Positions 51,267 through 60,514 of a stretch of 64,000 nucleotides of DNA are shown in pieces. A model generated the notes under the pieces. It did no database searches, was not told where the DNA came from, and saw nothing but the letters and a program-made list of their open reading frames with translations. A program made the position numbers and the translations under genes. Each line of letters begins with the position of its first letter. Position 1 is the stretch's first letter. The stretch is from positions 1-64,000 of the forward strand of contig NZ_BOOZ01000004.1 in the NCBI RefSeq assembly GCF_016863495.1, in the 5' to 3' direction. The DNA is from Micromonospora andamanensis (GTDB taxonomy: Bacteria > Actinomycetota > Actinomycetes > Mycobacteriales > Micromonosporaceae).

Positions 51267-51310
51267 CGGTCGCGGGCGGATCTCCGGATCGGGCGGAGCC
51301 GCCCGGCAGG

Positions 51311-51421
51311 CTCGCCGGCCACGACATCCCTGTCGCGGCCGGCGAGCCGGTGCGGTGGCCAGGAACGTGGCCCGGGTCGCCGCCGGGACCTGGCCGCGAC
51401 ACCGCCGACGTTCCTGGCCAC
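51311..51421. terminator. Two hairpins between convergent fucosidase and esterase genes
   Basis: The first (51311-51346) has a 10-bp outer stem, a 1x1 mismatch, a 5-bp inner stem and a 4-nt loop. The second has perfect 14-bp arms (51355-51368 and 51408-51421), extended by four further pairs if wobbles count. Together they form a strong bidirectional terminator. Confidence 0.7.
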
Positions 51422-51447
51422 TGCGCCCAGGGCCTATCCGGCCGGGC

Positions 51448-52758
51448 TCACTTTCGCTGGGCCAGCAGCCACTGCAGGATGCTCCGGTCGTCGTACGTCG
51501 GGCCGTAGGCGGCGTGGTAGTCGGGCAACGAGAACGCCTCGTTGCCGTACTCGGTGTAGTGCAGCAGCTCGGCGACCTGCTCGGGCGTCCTGCCCTGCGC
51601 CTCGTACGCCGGCCGCAGCGCCGCCCGCGAGTTGCGGGCCAGCGAGATGTTCAGCAGGTGGTCGTTGACCCCGTGGGTGATCCACAGCGGGATCTCGGCG
51701 GCGGCGATGGCCGTCGCCTGGCTGGCGCTGACCTGGAAACCACCGGTCACCAGGCCGGCGGTGAACAGGTCGGGACGCTTGGCGAACGCCTCCCACAGCA
51801 GCCGCGAGCCGTACGAGACGGTGGTGGCGTACACCCGCCCGGTGTCGACCGCGTGGTCCTTGCTGAACTGCTCGACCAGCTTGACCAGCAGGTCCGCCTC
51901 GGCCACGTCGCCGACCCGCTGGTTCTGCGGGGCGAGCACGATGACGTCCCCCCGGCTGCCGGTGACCTCCGGCCGCAGCCAGGCGGTCGCCGGGATGTCG
52001 GCGGCGATCTGCACGCCCGTGTTGTCGCCGTCCCAGCCCATGCCGTGCCCGGGCAGGACCACCATCAGCGGGTACTTCCGGCCGGCCTGGTAGTTCTTCG
52101 GCAGGTGGTAGTGGTACGGCAGCACCATGCCGCCGCTGAGATACGAGCCGTAGCGGAACTCGTCGACGAGCAGGTTCACCGGTGCCTCGGTGACACCGTG
52201 CGAGGTGCGCGGTGCGCCCTTGGCCAGTACCGGCCCGGCGCCCTTGCCCTTGCCCGGCTGGGCGTGCACGTCCTTGCGCTGGGTCACCCGGGTCGGCAGG
52301 TCCGGGTTCACCTTCACCGTGCACAGGAAGGTCGGGCACTTGGAGACGATGACGGTCCAGCCGGCGTTCTGGTCGGGGTCCAGCTCAACGATGACGTAGT
52401 TGCCGGGCACGGACCGCCGGTCGGCGCGGACGGTGGCGGTGCTGTTTGTGTACGTGTGGGTGATCGTCCGCTCGGTCAGCTTGGGCAGGTCCTCGATGGG
52501 GTTGAACCGGAAGTTGTAGCTGGTGTCGGAGACCGAGAAGGTCGAGTTGTCGAGCTTGCGGGGGTTGACCGTGCCGCCGTACTCGACGGCGACGGCGGAG
52601 ACCTTCTGGCCGTAGGTGTAGACCGTGGTGATGGGGGTGACGCTGCGGATGCCACCGGTACCGCCGCCGTGATCCCTGCTCGCGGCATAGGCGGCGGTGC
52701 CGGACGTGGCCAGCAGCAGCACCGCAGCGACGGAGACGAACGTCCTGCGCAGTCTCAT
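51448..52758 (-). CDS. Secreted alpha/beta-hydrolase (esterase) with N-terminal Ig-like domain
   Basis: A 436-residue exported protein. The signal peptide covers about residues 1-26 (ending TAAYAAS). A beta-rich N-terminal domain of about 150 residues follows (VTPITTVYTYGQKVSAVAVE), then the hydrolase domain with YPLMVVLPGHGMGWDGD and the nucleophile Ser in VYATTVSYGSRLL (first Gly of GxSxG changed). Later blocks WITHGVNDHLLN and a His near YHAAYG complete a plausible triad. The layout resembles bacterial esterases with an Ig-like N-terminal domain. A LacI operator 78 bp upstream suggests that it is co-controlled with the 32-39 kb cluster, perhaps to deacylate a plant polysaccharide. Confidence 0.78.
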   Translation of the reverse strand: MRLRRTFVSVAAVLLLATSGTAAYAASRDHGGGTGGIRSVTPITTVYTYGQKVSAVAVEYGGTVNPRKLDNSTFSVSDTSYNFRFNPIEDLPKLTERTITHTYTNSTATVRADRRSVPGNYVIVELDPDQNAGWTVIVSKCPTFLCTVKVNPDLPTRVTQRKDVHAQPGKGKGAGPVLAKGAPRTSHGVTEAPVNLLVDEFRYGSYLSGGMVLPYHYHLPKNYQAGRKYPLMVVLPGHGMGWDGDNTGVQIAADIPATAWLRPEVTGSRGDVIVLAPQNQRVGDVAEADLLVKLVEQFSKDHAVDTGRVYATTVSYGSRLLWEAFAKRPDLFTAGLVTGGFQVSASQATAIAAAEIPLWITHGVNDHLLNISLARNSRAALRPAYEAQGRTPEQVAELLHYTEYGNEAFSLPDYHAAYGPTYDDRSILQWLLAQRK

Positions 52759-52835
52759 CGGCCCTCCTCGTGGGACGCGTCCGTCTGGTCCGGCTCGCGC
52801 CGGAGCGGCAACTGCCGAGCTCTGAAACAGCGGGC

Positions 52836-52882
52836 GCTAAACTGATTTAGCAGAGCATCGGTGCCGCTGTCGTAGATGTCAA
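52836..52882 (-). promoter_or_regulatory. Esterase promoter with LacI operator
   Basis: On the minus strand TTGACA (52882-52877), a 17-bp spacer and GATGCT (52859-52854) are followed two bases later by the operator GCTAAATCAGTTTAGC (52851-52836). Spacing and operator position are the same as at 34257-34303, and 24 bases around the operator are identical. Confidence 0.7.
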
Positions 52883-53170
52883 TGCCGGGTTGGTAACCGG
52901 ATGGAAACCCAGTGTTCACGCCGTGCGACGACGGCACCGTGCCACGGTGATCGCGCGCGGCGCGCAGGTCCGCAGTGGACGGAGCGGGGTCGCGGGGTGT
53001 TCGCCGGCCCGGGCTTGCCGTATTCTCTGACGTCGATGAGCGTCGCTCGGCCGGGGGCGCGACTCCGCGGTCGGATCCCGTGATCACCCGCTTGACCTGC
53101 GGCGACTCGGCCACTCGGTGGAGTGGGGCGTTCGTTACGAGACCGTGACCGCGGTATTTCCAACCAGGTG

Positions 53171-53199
53171 TTGACCTAGGCATTGTGAGCGCTAACACT
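53171..53199 (+). promoter_or_regulatory. Promoter and operator before the ChvE-type transporter
   Basis: TTGACC (53171-53176), a 16-bp spacer and TAACAC (53193-53198) overlap the palindrome-like TGTGAGCGCTAACACT (53184-53199), a LacI-family type operator. The same operator with one changed base lies in the araB promoter at 58801. Confidence 0.6.
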
Positions 53200-53261
53200 T
53201 GGGCCCCAAGTGCGACCCGCGCAGCCGGTGCGACGGCGCGAGTTCCAGATTGGGGAAGCCA

Positions 53262-54392
53262 GTGAACAGAAGAGTCCTGGCCGCTCTCGGTAGCGCCGCC
53301 CTGGCGCTGAGCATGGCGGCCTGTAGTGGCGACGGTGCCGGCAGCGGCGGTAACGACAGCGACACGCCCGCCGACCTGACCATCGGCGTGTCGATGCCGA
53401 CCCAGACCTCCGAGCGGTGGATCGCGGACGGCAACTCGGTAAAGGAGAAGCTGGAGGCCAAGGGTTACCAGGTCGATCTCCAGTACGCCGGTGACGACAT
53501 CCCCACCCAGTCCCAGCAGGTCGACCAGATGATCACTCGGGGTGCCGACGTGCTCATCATCGCGGCGATCGACGGCACGGCGCTGAGCGGTCAGTTGCAG
53601 GCGGCGGCCGACGCGGACATCCCGGTCATCGCCTACGACCGGCTCATCCGGGACAGCCCGAACGTCGACTTCTACGTCAGCTTCGACAACTACAAGGTCG
53701 GTGTCGCCCAGGCGACCGCGCTGCTCGTCGGCCTCGGGGTGCAGACCAAGGACGGCGCGAAGGGCGAGGCGAAGGGCCCGTTCAACATCGAGCTGTTCGC
53801 CGGGTCGCTCGACGACAACAACGCCCACTTCTTCTTCGACGGCGCGATGGACACCCTCAAGCCGTTCATCGACGACGGCACCCTGAAGGTGACGTCCGGG
53901 CAGACGAAGATCGAGCAGGTGGCGATCCTGCGGTGGCAGCAGGAGGCCGCGCAGAAGCGGATGGAGGACCTGCTCACCTCCAGCTACAACAGCGGCACCA
54001 AGGTCGACGGCGTGCTGTCGCCGTACGACGGGTTGTCGCGGGGCATCATCACCGCCCTGCAGAACGCCGGCTACAAGGGAGCGGACTTCCCGGTGGTGAC
54101 CGGCCAGGACGCCGAGATCGCCTCGGTCAAGCTGATCGACGACGGGGTGCAGAGCTCCACCATCTTCAAGGACACCCGGCTGCTGGCCGAGCAGGCCGTC
54201 ATCGCCGGTGAGGCGTTCCTCACCGACAAGGCGCCGGAGGCCAACGACACCGAGACCTACAACAACGGTGTCAAGGTCGTGCCCTCGTACCTGCTGCCGG
54301 TGCAGACGGTGTACAAGGACGACATCAAGCCGGTCCTGATCGACTCGGGCTACTTCACCGCCGAGGAGGTCGCCGCCGGCCAGGCCGGCTGA
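53262..54392 (+). CDS. Sugar ABC transporter substrate-binding lipoprotein, ChvE/XylF type
   Basis: A 376-residue CUT2 binding protein starting at GTG 53262 (GGGGAA upstream). The lipobox is SMAAC at about residue 21. Landmarks are IGVSMPTQTSERWIADG, MITRGADVLIIAAIDGTALS, VIAYDRLIRDSPNVDFYVSF and VTGQDAEIASVKLIDDG. The set with GguA/MmsA-type ATPase and GguB/MmsB-type permease imports several monosaccharides (xylose, arabinose, galactose, glucose) in relatives; the ROK gene downstream suggests xylose among them. A long hairpin follows the stop. Confidence 0.88.
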   Translation: MNRRVLAALGSAALALSMAACSGDGAGSGGNDSDTPADLTIGVSMPTQTSERWIADGNSVKEKLEAKGYQVDLQYAGDDIPTQSQQVDQMITRGADVLIIAAIDGTALSGQLQAAADADIPVIAYDRLIRDSPNVDFYVSFDNYKVGVAQATALLVGLGVQTKDGAKGEAKGPFNIELFAGSLDDNNAHFFFDGAMDTLKPFIDDGTLKVTSGQTKIEQVAILRWQQEAAQKRMEDLLTSSYNSGTKVDGVLSPYDGLSRGIITALQNAGYKGADFPVVTGQDAEIASVKLIDDGVQSSTIFKDTRLLAEQAVIAGEAFLTDKAPEANDTETYNNGVKVVPSYLLPVQTVYKDDIKPVLIDSGYFTAEEVAAGQAG

Positions 54393-54401
54393 CGGCGTTG
54401 C

Positions 54402-54435
54402 CCGGGCCCGGTGGCGTACCCGCCACCGGGCCCGG
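54402..54435 (+). other. Intra-operon hairpin between binding-protein and ATPase genes
   Basis: Perfect 15-bp arms (54402-54416 and 54421-54435) with a TACC tetraloop lie in the 81-bp gap between the binding-protein stop and the ATPase start. Its position suggests mRNA stabilisation or partial termination that raises binding-protein output over membrane components. The araFG-type operon at 62408 has the same arrangement. Confidence 0.65.
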
Positions 54436-54473
54436 CACCACCCCTGCCACACACGACGATCTGGAGGCTCAGG

Positions 54474-56021
54474 ATGGTGAGCACTGACGACAACATCCTC
54501 GAGATGCGTCGCATCACCAAGACCTTCCCGGGCGTGGCGGCGCTCCAGGACGTCACCCTCGCCGTACGTCGTGGGGAGATCCACGCTATCTGCGGCGAGA
54601 ACGGCGCCGGCAAGTCCACCCTGATGAAGGTGCTGTCGGGGGTCTACCCGTCCGGCAGCTACGACGGCGAGATCCTGCTCGACGGCGAACCGGTGCACTT
54701 CAAGGGCATCCGGGACAGCGAGAGCCGGGGCATCGTCATCATCCACCAGGAACTCGCCCTGGTCCCGTACCTGTCGATCGCCGAGAACATCTTCCTCGGT
54801 AACGAGCAGCGCGGGGCCGGCGGGCTGATCGACTGGAACCGCACGAACGCCGAAGCGGCGCGGCTGCTCGCCTCGGTGGGGCTGGCCGAGAACCCGGTGA
54901 CGCCTGTGGTGCAGCTCGGCGTCGGCAAGCAGCAGCTGGTGGAGATCGCCAAGGCCATCTCCAAGAAGGTCCGGCTGCTCATCCTCGACGAGCCGACCGC
55001 CGCGCTCAACGACGTCGACTCGGCCCACCTGCTGAGCCTGATGCGCCGACTGCGCGACGAGGGCATCACCTGCATCATGATCTCCCACAAGCTCAACGAG
55101 ATCACCGCGATCGCCGACTCCACGACAGTGCTGCGCGACGGGCGGACGGTGGAGCGGCTCGAGATGGCCTCCGGCGAGGTGACCCAGGAACGGATCATCC
55201 GGGGGATGGTCGGCCGCGACATCGACAGTTTCTACCCCGACCGGGTGTCCACCCCCGGCGAGGAGGTGCTGCGCATCGAGGACTGGTCGGTGCGACATCC
55301 GACCCAGGACCGGCTGGTGGTCGACGACGCGAACCTGAACGTGCGCGCCGGCGAGGTGGTCGGTATCGCCGGCCTGATGGGCGCCGGGCGGACCGAACTG
55401 GCGATGAGCGTCTTCGGACGCTCCTACGGCCGCGACATCACCGGCCGGTTGTTCGTGCACGGCCGGGAGGTCAGGGCGCGCACCGTCGCCGAGGCCATCC
55501 GCAACGGCATCGCGTACGCGACCGAGGACCGCAAGCGTTTCGGCCTGAACCTGATCGAGGACATCCGGCGCAACATCTCGGCGGCCGGCCTACGTCGACT
55601 CGCCCGGTTGGGTTGGGTGAACGACAACGAGGAGATCAAGGTCGCCGAGTCCAGCCGGCGCGACATGAACATCAAGGCGCCGAGCGTGATGTCGGTGGTG
55701 GGCAAGCTCTCCGGTGGCAACCAGCAGAAGGTCGTGCTGTCGAAGTGGCTGTTCACCGATCCGGACGTGCTGATCCTGGACGAACCGACCCGGGGCATCG
55801 ACGTCGGGGCGAAGTTCGAGATCTACACGATCATCAATCGGCTGGTGGCCGACGGCAAGGCCGTCATCATCATCTCCTCCGAGCTGCCGGAGCTGCTCGG
55901 CATGTGCGACCGCATCTACACGCTGTCGGCAGGCCGCATCACCGGCCAGGTGCCGGTCGCTGAGGCGACCCAGGAGAAGCTCATGGAACTCATGGCGAAG
56001 GACAAGGAAAGCGTCGGATGA
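54474..56021 (+). CDS. Sugar ABC transporter double ATPase, GguA/MmsA type
   Basis: A 515-residue ATPase. Domain 1 has Walker [14 protein letters not shown], signature-like [15 protein letters not shown], Walker [14 protein letters not shown]. Domain 2 has the usual degenerate Walker [14 protein letters not shown] (Lys to Arg), signature [15 protein letters not shown], and Walker [17 protein letters not shown] 54474 has GGAGG about 7 nt upstream. It overlaps the permease start by 4 bp. Confidence 0.92.
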   Translation: MVSTDDNILEMRRITKTFPGVAALQDVTLAVRRGEIHAICGENGAGKSTLMKVLSGVYPSGSYDGEILLDGEPVHFKGIRDSESRGIVIIHQELALVPYLSIAENIFLGNEQRGAGGLIDWNRTNAEAARLLASVGLAENPVTPVVQLGVGKQQLVEIAKAISKKVRLLILDEPTAALNDVDSAHLLSLMRRLRDEGITCIMISHKLNEITAIADSTTVLRDGRTVERLEMASGEVTQERIIRGMVGRDIDSFYPDRVSTPGEEVLRIEDWSVRHPTQDRLVVDDANLNVRAGEVVGIAGLMGAGRTELAMSVFGRSYGRDITGRLFVHGREVRARTVAEAIRNGIAYATEDRKRFGLNLIEDIRRNISAAGLRRLARLGWVNDNEEIKVAESSRRDMNIKAPSVMSVVGKLSGGNQQKVVLSKWLFTDPDVLILDEPTRGIDVGAKFEIYTIINRLVADGKAVIIISSELPELLGMCDRIYTLSAGRITGQVPVAEATQEKLMELMAKDKESVG

Positions 56022-57265
56022 CCAGCACCAGGCCTTCCTCGGCGGACAAGAAGTCGGCCGAGAGCGCTCCCGCCGCCGCACTGCATGTCGGCACCAGCGA
56101 CCCACGTACGCTGATCATGAACAATCTGCGGCAGAGCGGCATCTTCGTCGCCCTCGTCGTCATCGTCGCCCTGTTCGCGTTCCTGACCGACGGTCTCTCG
56201 CTGAGCCCGGGCAACATCACGAACATCGTCCTGCAGTACTCGTACATCCTGGTGCTCGCCATCGGCATGGTCATCGTGATCATCGGCGGGCACATCGACC
56301 TCTCGGTCGGCTCGGTGGTGGCGCTCACCGGCGCGGTTTCCGCGGTGGTCGTCATCCGACAGGGCCAACCGTGGTGGGTCGGTGTGCTGGCCGCCCTGGC
56401 GGTGGGTCTCGCGGTCGGCGCCTGGCACGGCTTCTGGGTGGCGTACGTCGGCATTCCCGCGTTCATCGTGACCCTCGCCGGCATGCTGCTCTTCCGCGGC
56501 CTCACCCTGCGGGTGCTTGACAACATCTCGCTGTCGCCGTTCCCGGCCGAGTACAACAGGATCGCGGCCGGATTCCTCAACGGTCTGATCGGTGGTGACG
56601 GCTATGACGCCTTCACCCTGCTGATCGGCGGCATCGCGGTGGCCGGCTACGTGGTCAGCTGCTTCCGCACCCGGGCCGCCCGCGTCCGGTACCAGCAGCC
56701 CGTCGAGTCGTTCGCGTTGTTCGTCGCCCGGATGGCGCTCGTCGGTGCCGTGGTCATGTGGTTCGCCTGGCAGCTCGCGCACGCCCGTGGCCTGCCGATC
56801 GTGCTGATCATCCTGGCCGCCCTGGTGCTCGTCTACGGGCTGCTCACCCGGCGCACGGTCTTCGGCCGGCAGGTCTACGCGATCGGTGGCAACCTCTCCG
56901 CGGCGATGCTGTCCGGCGTGAAGGTCCGTACCGTGAACTTCTGGATCTTCGTCAACATGGGCTTCCTGTCCGCGGTGGCCGGCATCATCTTCTCTTCCCG
57001 CTCCAACGGCGCGCAGCCCGCGGCGGGCAACATGTTCGAACTCGACGCGATCGCCGCCGCGTTCATCGGTGGTGCGGCTGTCACCGGCGGCGTCGGTACC
57101 GTCGTCGGCGCCATGGTGGGCGGGCTCATCATGGCGGTGATGAGCAACGGCATGCAGCTGATGGGTGTGGACCAGTCCTTGCAGTCGGTGGTCAAGGGCC
57201 TCGTGCTGCTGGTCGCCGTCGCCTTCGACGTCTACAACAAGCGCCGGGCCGGCGCGAGCCGCTGA
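56018..57265 (+). CDS. Sugar ABC transporter permease, GguB/MmsB type
   Basis: A 415-residue permease, longer than RbsC-type because of an insertion after helix 5, as usual in the GguB/XylH subgroup. A charged N-terminus of about 45 residues precedes the first helix. Landmarks are [40 protein letters not shown] and [19 protein letters not shown]. It starts at ATG 56018 and ends just before a strong terminator. Confidence 0.92.
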   Translation: MTSTRPSSADKKSAESAPAAALHVGTSDPRTLIMNNLRQSGIFVALVVIVALFAFLTDGLSLSPGNITNIVLQYSYILVLAIGMVIVIIGGHIDLSVGSVVALTGAVSAVVVIRQGQPWWVGVLAALAVGLAVGAWHGFWVAYVGIPAFIVTLAGMLLFRGLTLRVLDNISLSPFPAEYNRIAAGFLNGLIGGDGYDAFTLLIGGIAVAGYVVSCFRTRAARVRYQQPVESFALFVARMALVGAVVMWFAWQLAHARGLPIVLIILAALVLVYGLLTRRTVFGRQVYAIGGNLSAAMLSGVKVRTVNFWIFVNMGFLSAVAGIIFSSRSNGAQPAAGNMFELDAIAAAFIGGAAVTGGVGTVVGAMVGGLIMAVMSNGMQLMGVDQSLQSVVKGLVLLVAVAFDVYNKRRAGASR

Positions 57266-57269
57266 GCAA

Positions 57270-57305
57270 GACCGTCGGGCACCCCCACGCGGGTGCCCGA
57301 CGGTC
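57270..57305 (+). terminator. Strong terminator after the sugar ABC operon
   Basis: A perfect 15-bp stem (57270-57284 with 57291-57305) with a 6-nt loop begins 5 nt past the permease stop. It has no U-tract. It separates the transporter operon from the ROK regulator gene. Confidence 0.8.
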
Positions 57306-57368
57306 TCCGGTCAGCTCCGGCCGGCGGACCGACGCCGGCCCGCCGGCCGCGCTTGACGTCGCGTCGCG

Positions 57369-58673
57369 ATGTGGAAACACTCCCTCGGGTCGGCTCCGCG
57401 GCGTCCGGAGGTTCGATTGGTCCAGGAGGAGATCCGCCGGCACAACGCCGGCACGCTGCTGCGGCACGTGCATCTCCGTGGCCCGTTGTCCCGGGCGGAG
57501 CTGGGCGAGCGGATGGGCCTGAACCGCAGCACCATCAGGGCGCTGACCGTCGAGCTGAGCCGGGTCGGCCTCGTCGATGAGGAGTCACCTGGGGACACCG
57601 GCCGCGCCGGCCGGCCGTCACTCGTGGTCCGGCCGGCGTCCGACAGGTGCTACGTGCTGGCCTTCGATGTCGCGGTGGACCGGTTGGTCGCCGCCCGCGT
57701 CGGGCTCGGCGGCGCCATCCTGGACCGGCGGGAGGCGGTGCGTCCACGCGCCGGTCCGGACCTGCACGACGTGGTGGCGGTCCTCGCCCGCTTCGGCCGG
57801 CAGTTGCACCGGGCGGCACCGTCGGGGGCGAGGTGCGTCGGGGTGGGCGCCTCGTACTGCGGCATGATCCGGCCGGGCGACGGGATGGTCCGGTACGGGC
57901 CCGATCTGGGCTGGGTCGACCAGGCGTTCGGCGACGAACTCGGCAGCCGCCTCGGCCTCGGCCTGCCGGTGGCGGTGGGCAACGAGGCCCACCTCGGTGC
58001 TCAGGCGGAGCAGCAGCGCGGCGCGGGGGTCGGCCTCGACGACCTCATCTACCTGCACGGTGACGTCGGCGTTGGCGGCGGCATCATCGTCGGGGGGCGG
58101 CTGCTGGGTGGCGACGGCGGCTACGGCTGCGAGTTGGGGCACATGGTGGTCAATCCGCACGACGGCCGGCCCTGTGGTTGCGGCTCGTACGGTTGCCTGG
58201 AGGCGGAGGTCGGCGAGCGCGCCCTGCTCGACGCCGCCGGTCGGCCCGCCGAGCTGTTCGGGCGCGACGCGGTCCGGTCCGTGGCCGACGACGCCGACCG
58301 GGGGGATCCGGCGGCGCGGGAGGCGCTGCGTCGGGTCGGGGACTGGCTCGGCATCGGGGTGGCGAATCTGATCAACCTGTTCAATCCCGGCATGGTGGTC
58401 TTCGGCGGGATGCTGTGCGACCTCTATCCGGGGGCCGCCGCCCAGGTACGCGCGCGGATCGCCCGCCACGTGCTGCCGGTGGCCCGGGAGACGGTCCGGC
58501 TGCGCACCGCGGCCCTCGGCGACGACGCCACCCTGGTCGGTGCGGCGGAACTCGGGTTCGCCGCGCTGCTCGACGATCCGCTGACGGTGCTGACGCGACA
58601 GGTGCCGTCGCGCGTCGTCGTGCCCTCCTCCGCACCGTCGGTGCCGGGTGTCCAGCCGGGACGGCGGGCCTGA
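57369..58673 (+). CDS. ROK-family transcriptional regulator (XylR-like)
   Basis: A 434-residue regulator. The N-terminal helix-turn-helix (about residues 25-75) includes LRGPLSRAELGERMGLNRST. The ROK domain follows. The zinc motif is intact (GHMVVNPHDGRPCGCGSYGC, with C-x-C-G-x2-G-C). The catalytic Asp block of ROK sugar kinases (normally N-D-A-N) is NEAHLGAQAE, so kinase activity is unlikely. ROK repressors next to ChvE/XylFGH-type transporters usually sense xylose or glucose. The start at ATG 57369 fits the family. It follows a strong terminator, so it has its own promoter. No operator could be assigned to it. Confidence 0.85.
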   Translation: MWKHSLGSAPRRPEVRLVQEEIRRHNAGTLLRHVHLRGPLSRAELGERMGLNRSTIRALTVELSRVGLVDEESPGDTGRAGRPSLVVRPASDRCYVLAFDVAVDRLVAARVGLGGAILDRREAVRPRAGPDLHDVVAVLARFGRQLHRAAPSGARCVGVGASYCGMIRPGDGMVRYGPDLGWVDQAFGDELGSRLGLGLPVAVGNEAHLGAQAEQQRGAGVGLDDLIYLHGDVGVGGGIIVGGRLLGGDGGYGCELGHMVVNPHDGRPCGCGSYGCLEAEVGERALLDAAGRPAELFGRDAVRSVADDADRGDPAAREALRRVGDWLGIGVANLINLFNPGMVVFGGMLCDLYPGAAAQVRARIARHVLPVARETVRLRTAALGDDATLVGAAELGFAALLDDPLTVLTRQVPSRVVVPSSAPSVPGVQPGRRA

Positions 58674-58786
58674 ACGACGGCGGGCCGGCGCCCAGAGCGC
58701 TGTCGATGCGGTGGGACCGGGGTAGCCGAGTGGGCGGTGTGCCTGCGACCATGCAGTCCGTTACGGAGCTGTTGCCGGGAGGTGTC

Positions 58787-58816
58787 TTGACGTCATCGGA
58801 TGTGAGCGTTAACACT
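58787..58816 (+). promoter_or_regulatory. araB promoter and operator
   Basis: TTGACG (58787-58792), a 17-bp spacer and TAACAC (58810-58815) overlap the operator TGTGAGCGTTAACACT (58801-58816). It differs in one base from the operator at 53184. The design, with the operator across the -10 box, indicates repression. The araB start is 28 bp downstream, with GGAGGTGA. Confidence 0.65.
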
Positions 58817-58843
58817 GAGGTCCGTCATCGGCCGGAGGTGAAG

Positions 58844-60514
58844 ATGAGCGGTGTGGCAGCGGGCGACAAGTACGTCGTCGGCGTCGACTACGGCACCCTT
58901 TCGGGGCGGGCCCTGGTGGTCCGGGTCCGCGACGGTGCCGAGCTGGGGACCGCGGTGCACGAGTACCGCAACGCGGTGATCAGCTCAGCGCTGCCGGACG
59001 GAGGCACGCCGCTGCCGCCGGACTGGGCGTTGCAGGACCCGGAGGACTACCGCGACGTGCTGCGCCACGCGGTACCGGCGGCGGTGGCCGCCGCCGGGGT
59101 CGACCCGGGCGACGTCGTCGGCATCGGCATCGACTTCACCGCCTGCACCGTGCTGCCGACGCTCGCCGACGGTACGCCGCTGTGCGAGGTGCCGGAGCTG
59201 CGCCAGCGACCGCACGCCTGGGTGAAGCTCTGGAAGCACCACGCCGCCCAGCCGCACGCCGACCGGATCAACGCGCTGGCCCACGAGCGTGCGGAGCCCT
59301 GGATCGGTCGCTACGGCGGCAAGATCTCCGCCGAGTGGCAGTTCGCCAAGGGTCTGCAGATCCTGGAGGAGGACCCGGAGGTCTACCACCGGGCCGAGCG
59401 GTTCATCGAGGCGGCGGACTGGATCGTCTGGCAGCTGTGCGGTGTCGAGACGCGCAACGTCTGCACCGCCGGCTACAAGGGCATCCGTCAGGACGGCAAC
59501 TACCCGTCGGCGGACTACCTCACCGCGCTCAACCCCGGTTTCGGTGACTTCGTCACCAAACTGGACGGTCCGCTGATGCCCCTCGCCGCGAGGGCCGGTG
59601 GACTGACCGCCCGCGCCGCGGCCTGGACCGGGCTGCCGGAGGGCATCGCCGTAGCGGTCGGCAACGTCGACGCCCACGTGACCGCTGCCGCCGCCCAGGC
59701 GCTCGATCCGGGCCGGCTGGTGGCGATCATGGGTACGTCGACCTGTCACGTGGTGAACGGCACCCACCCCGCCGAGGTGGCCGGGATGTGCGGCGTGGTC
59801 GACGGTGGCATCAGCTCCGGGGCCTGGGGCTACGAGGCCGGGCAGAGCGGCGTCGGCGACATCTTCGGGTGGTTCGTCAAGCACGCCGCGCCGGCCGGCG
59901 TCGACTCGCACGAGCGGCTCACCGAGCTGGCCGCCGCCCAGCCTGTCGGCGCGCACGGTCTGGTCGCGCTCGACTGGTGGAACGGCAACCGGTCGCTGCT
60001 TGTCAACCACGATCTCAGCGGGCTGATCGTCGGATTGACGCTGGCCACCCGCCCGGAGGACATCTACCGGGCGCTGCTGGAGGCGACGGCGTACGGGACC
60101 AGGATGATCATTGAGGCGTTCGTCGAGGCCGGTGTGCCGGTCGACGACCTGGTGATCGCCGGTGGGCTCACCTCCAACGAGCTGCTGATGCAGATCTACG
60201 CCGACGTGACAAACCGACCGTTGGGCATCATCGGCTCCGCGCAGGGGCCGGCGCTCGGCTCGGCGATCCACGCCGCCGTGGCCGCCGGCGCCCACCCCAC
60301 GATCCACGAGGCGTCGCGGGCGATGGGTCGGATAGCGGCGGCGGTCTACCAGCCGGACCCGGACCGGGTACGCGCGTACGACGCCCTCTACGCCGAGTAC
60401 CGGGCGCTGCACGACCACTTCGGTCGCGGGGCCAACGACGTGATGCTGCGGCTGCGGGCGATCCGTAACGCGGCGGTGGAGTCCGCGACGACGCCGCAGG
60501 AGGTGTTCGCGTGA
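58844..60514 (+). CDS. araB: L-ribulokinase
   Basis: A 556-residue FGGY-family kinase, the normal length for AraB, phosphorylating L-ribulose to L-ribulose 5-phosphate. Landmarks are VVGVDYGTLSGRALVVRV at the N-terminus, GIGIDFTACTVLPTLADGTP, GGKISAEWQFAKGLQILEE, and the ATP-site block VAIMGTSTCHVVNGTHPAEV, then VIAGGLTSNELLMQIYADV. ATG 58844 follows a GGAGGTGA ribosome site; the long upstream frame crosses the regulator gene and promoter. It overlaps araD by 4 bp. No araA is in the window. Confidence 0.95.
   Translation: MSGVAAGDKYVVGVDYGTLSGRALVVRVRDGAELGTAVHEYRNAVISSALPDGGTPLPPDWALQDPEDYRDVLRHAVPAAVAAAGVDPGDVVGIGIDFTACTVLPTLADGTPLCEVPELRQRPHAWVKLWKHHAAQPHADRINALAHERAEPWIGRYGGKISAEWQFAKGLQILEEDPEVYHRAERFIEAADWIVWQLCGVETRNVCTAGYKGIRQDGNYPSADYLTALNPGFGDFVTKLDGPLMPLAARAGGLTARAAAWTGLPEGIAVAVGNVDAHVTAAAAQALDPGRLVAIMGTSTCHVVNGTHPAEVAGMCGVVDGGISSGAWGYEAGQSGVGDIFGWFVKHAAPAGVDSHERLTELAAAQPVGAHGLVALDWWNGNRSLLVNHDLSGLIVGLTLATRPEDIYRALLEATAYGTRMIIEAFVEAGVPVDDLVIAGGLTSNELLMQIYADVTNRPLGIIGSAQGPALGSAIHAAVAAGAHPTIHEASRAMGRIAAAVYQPDPDRVRAYDALYAEYRALHDHFGRGANDVMLRLRAIRNAAVESATTPQEVFA

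Larger units (their letters stand above)
52759..53261. promoter_or_regulatory. 503-bp divergent gap between esterase and ChvE-type transporter genes
   Basis: The gap contains the minus-strand esterase promoter with a LacI operator (52836-52882) and the plus-strand transporter promoter with a different operator (53171-53199). The middle (about 52890-53160) holds no recognised feature; a 60-residue frame there lacks coding character. Confidence 0.55.

Noticed and set aside
52755..55460. A 901-codon minus-strand open frame
   Set aside because: It runs antisense to the ChvE-type binding protein and ATPase genes and through two promoters, and has no recognisable domain.
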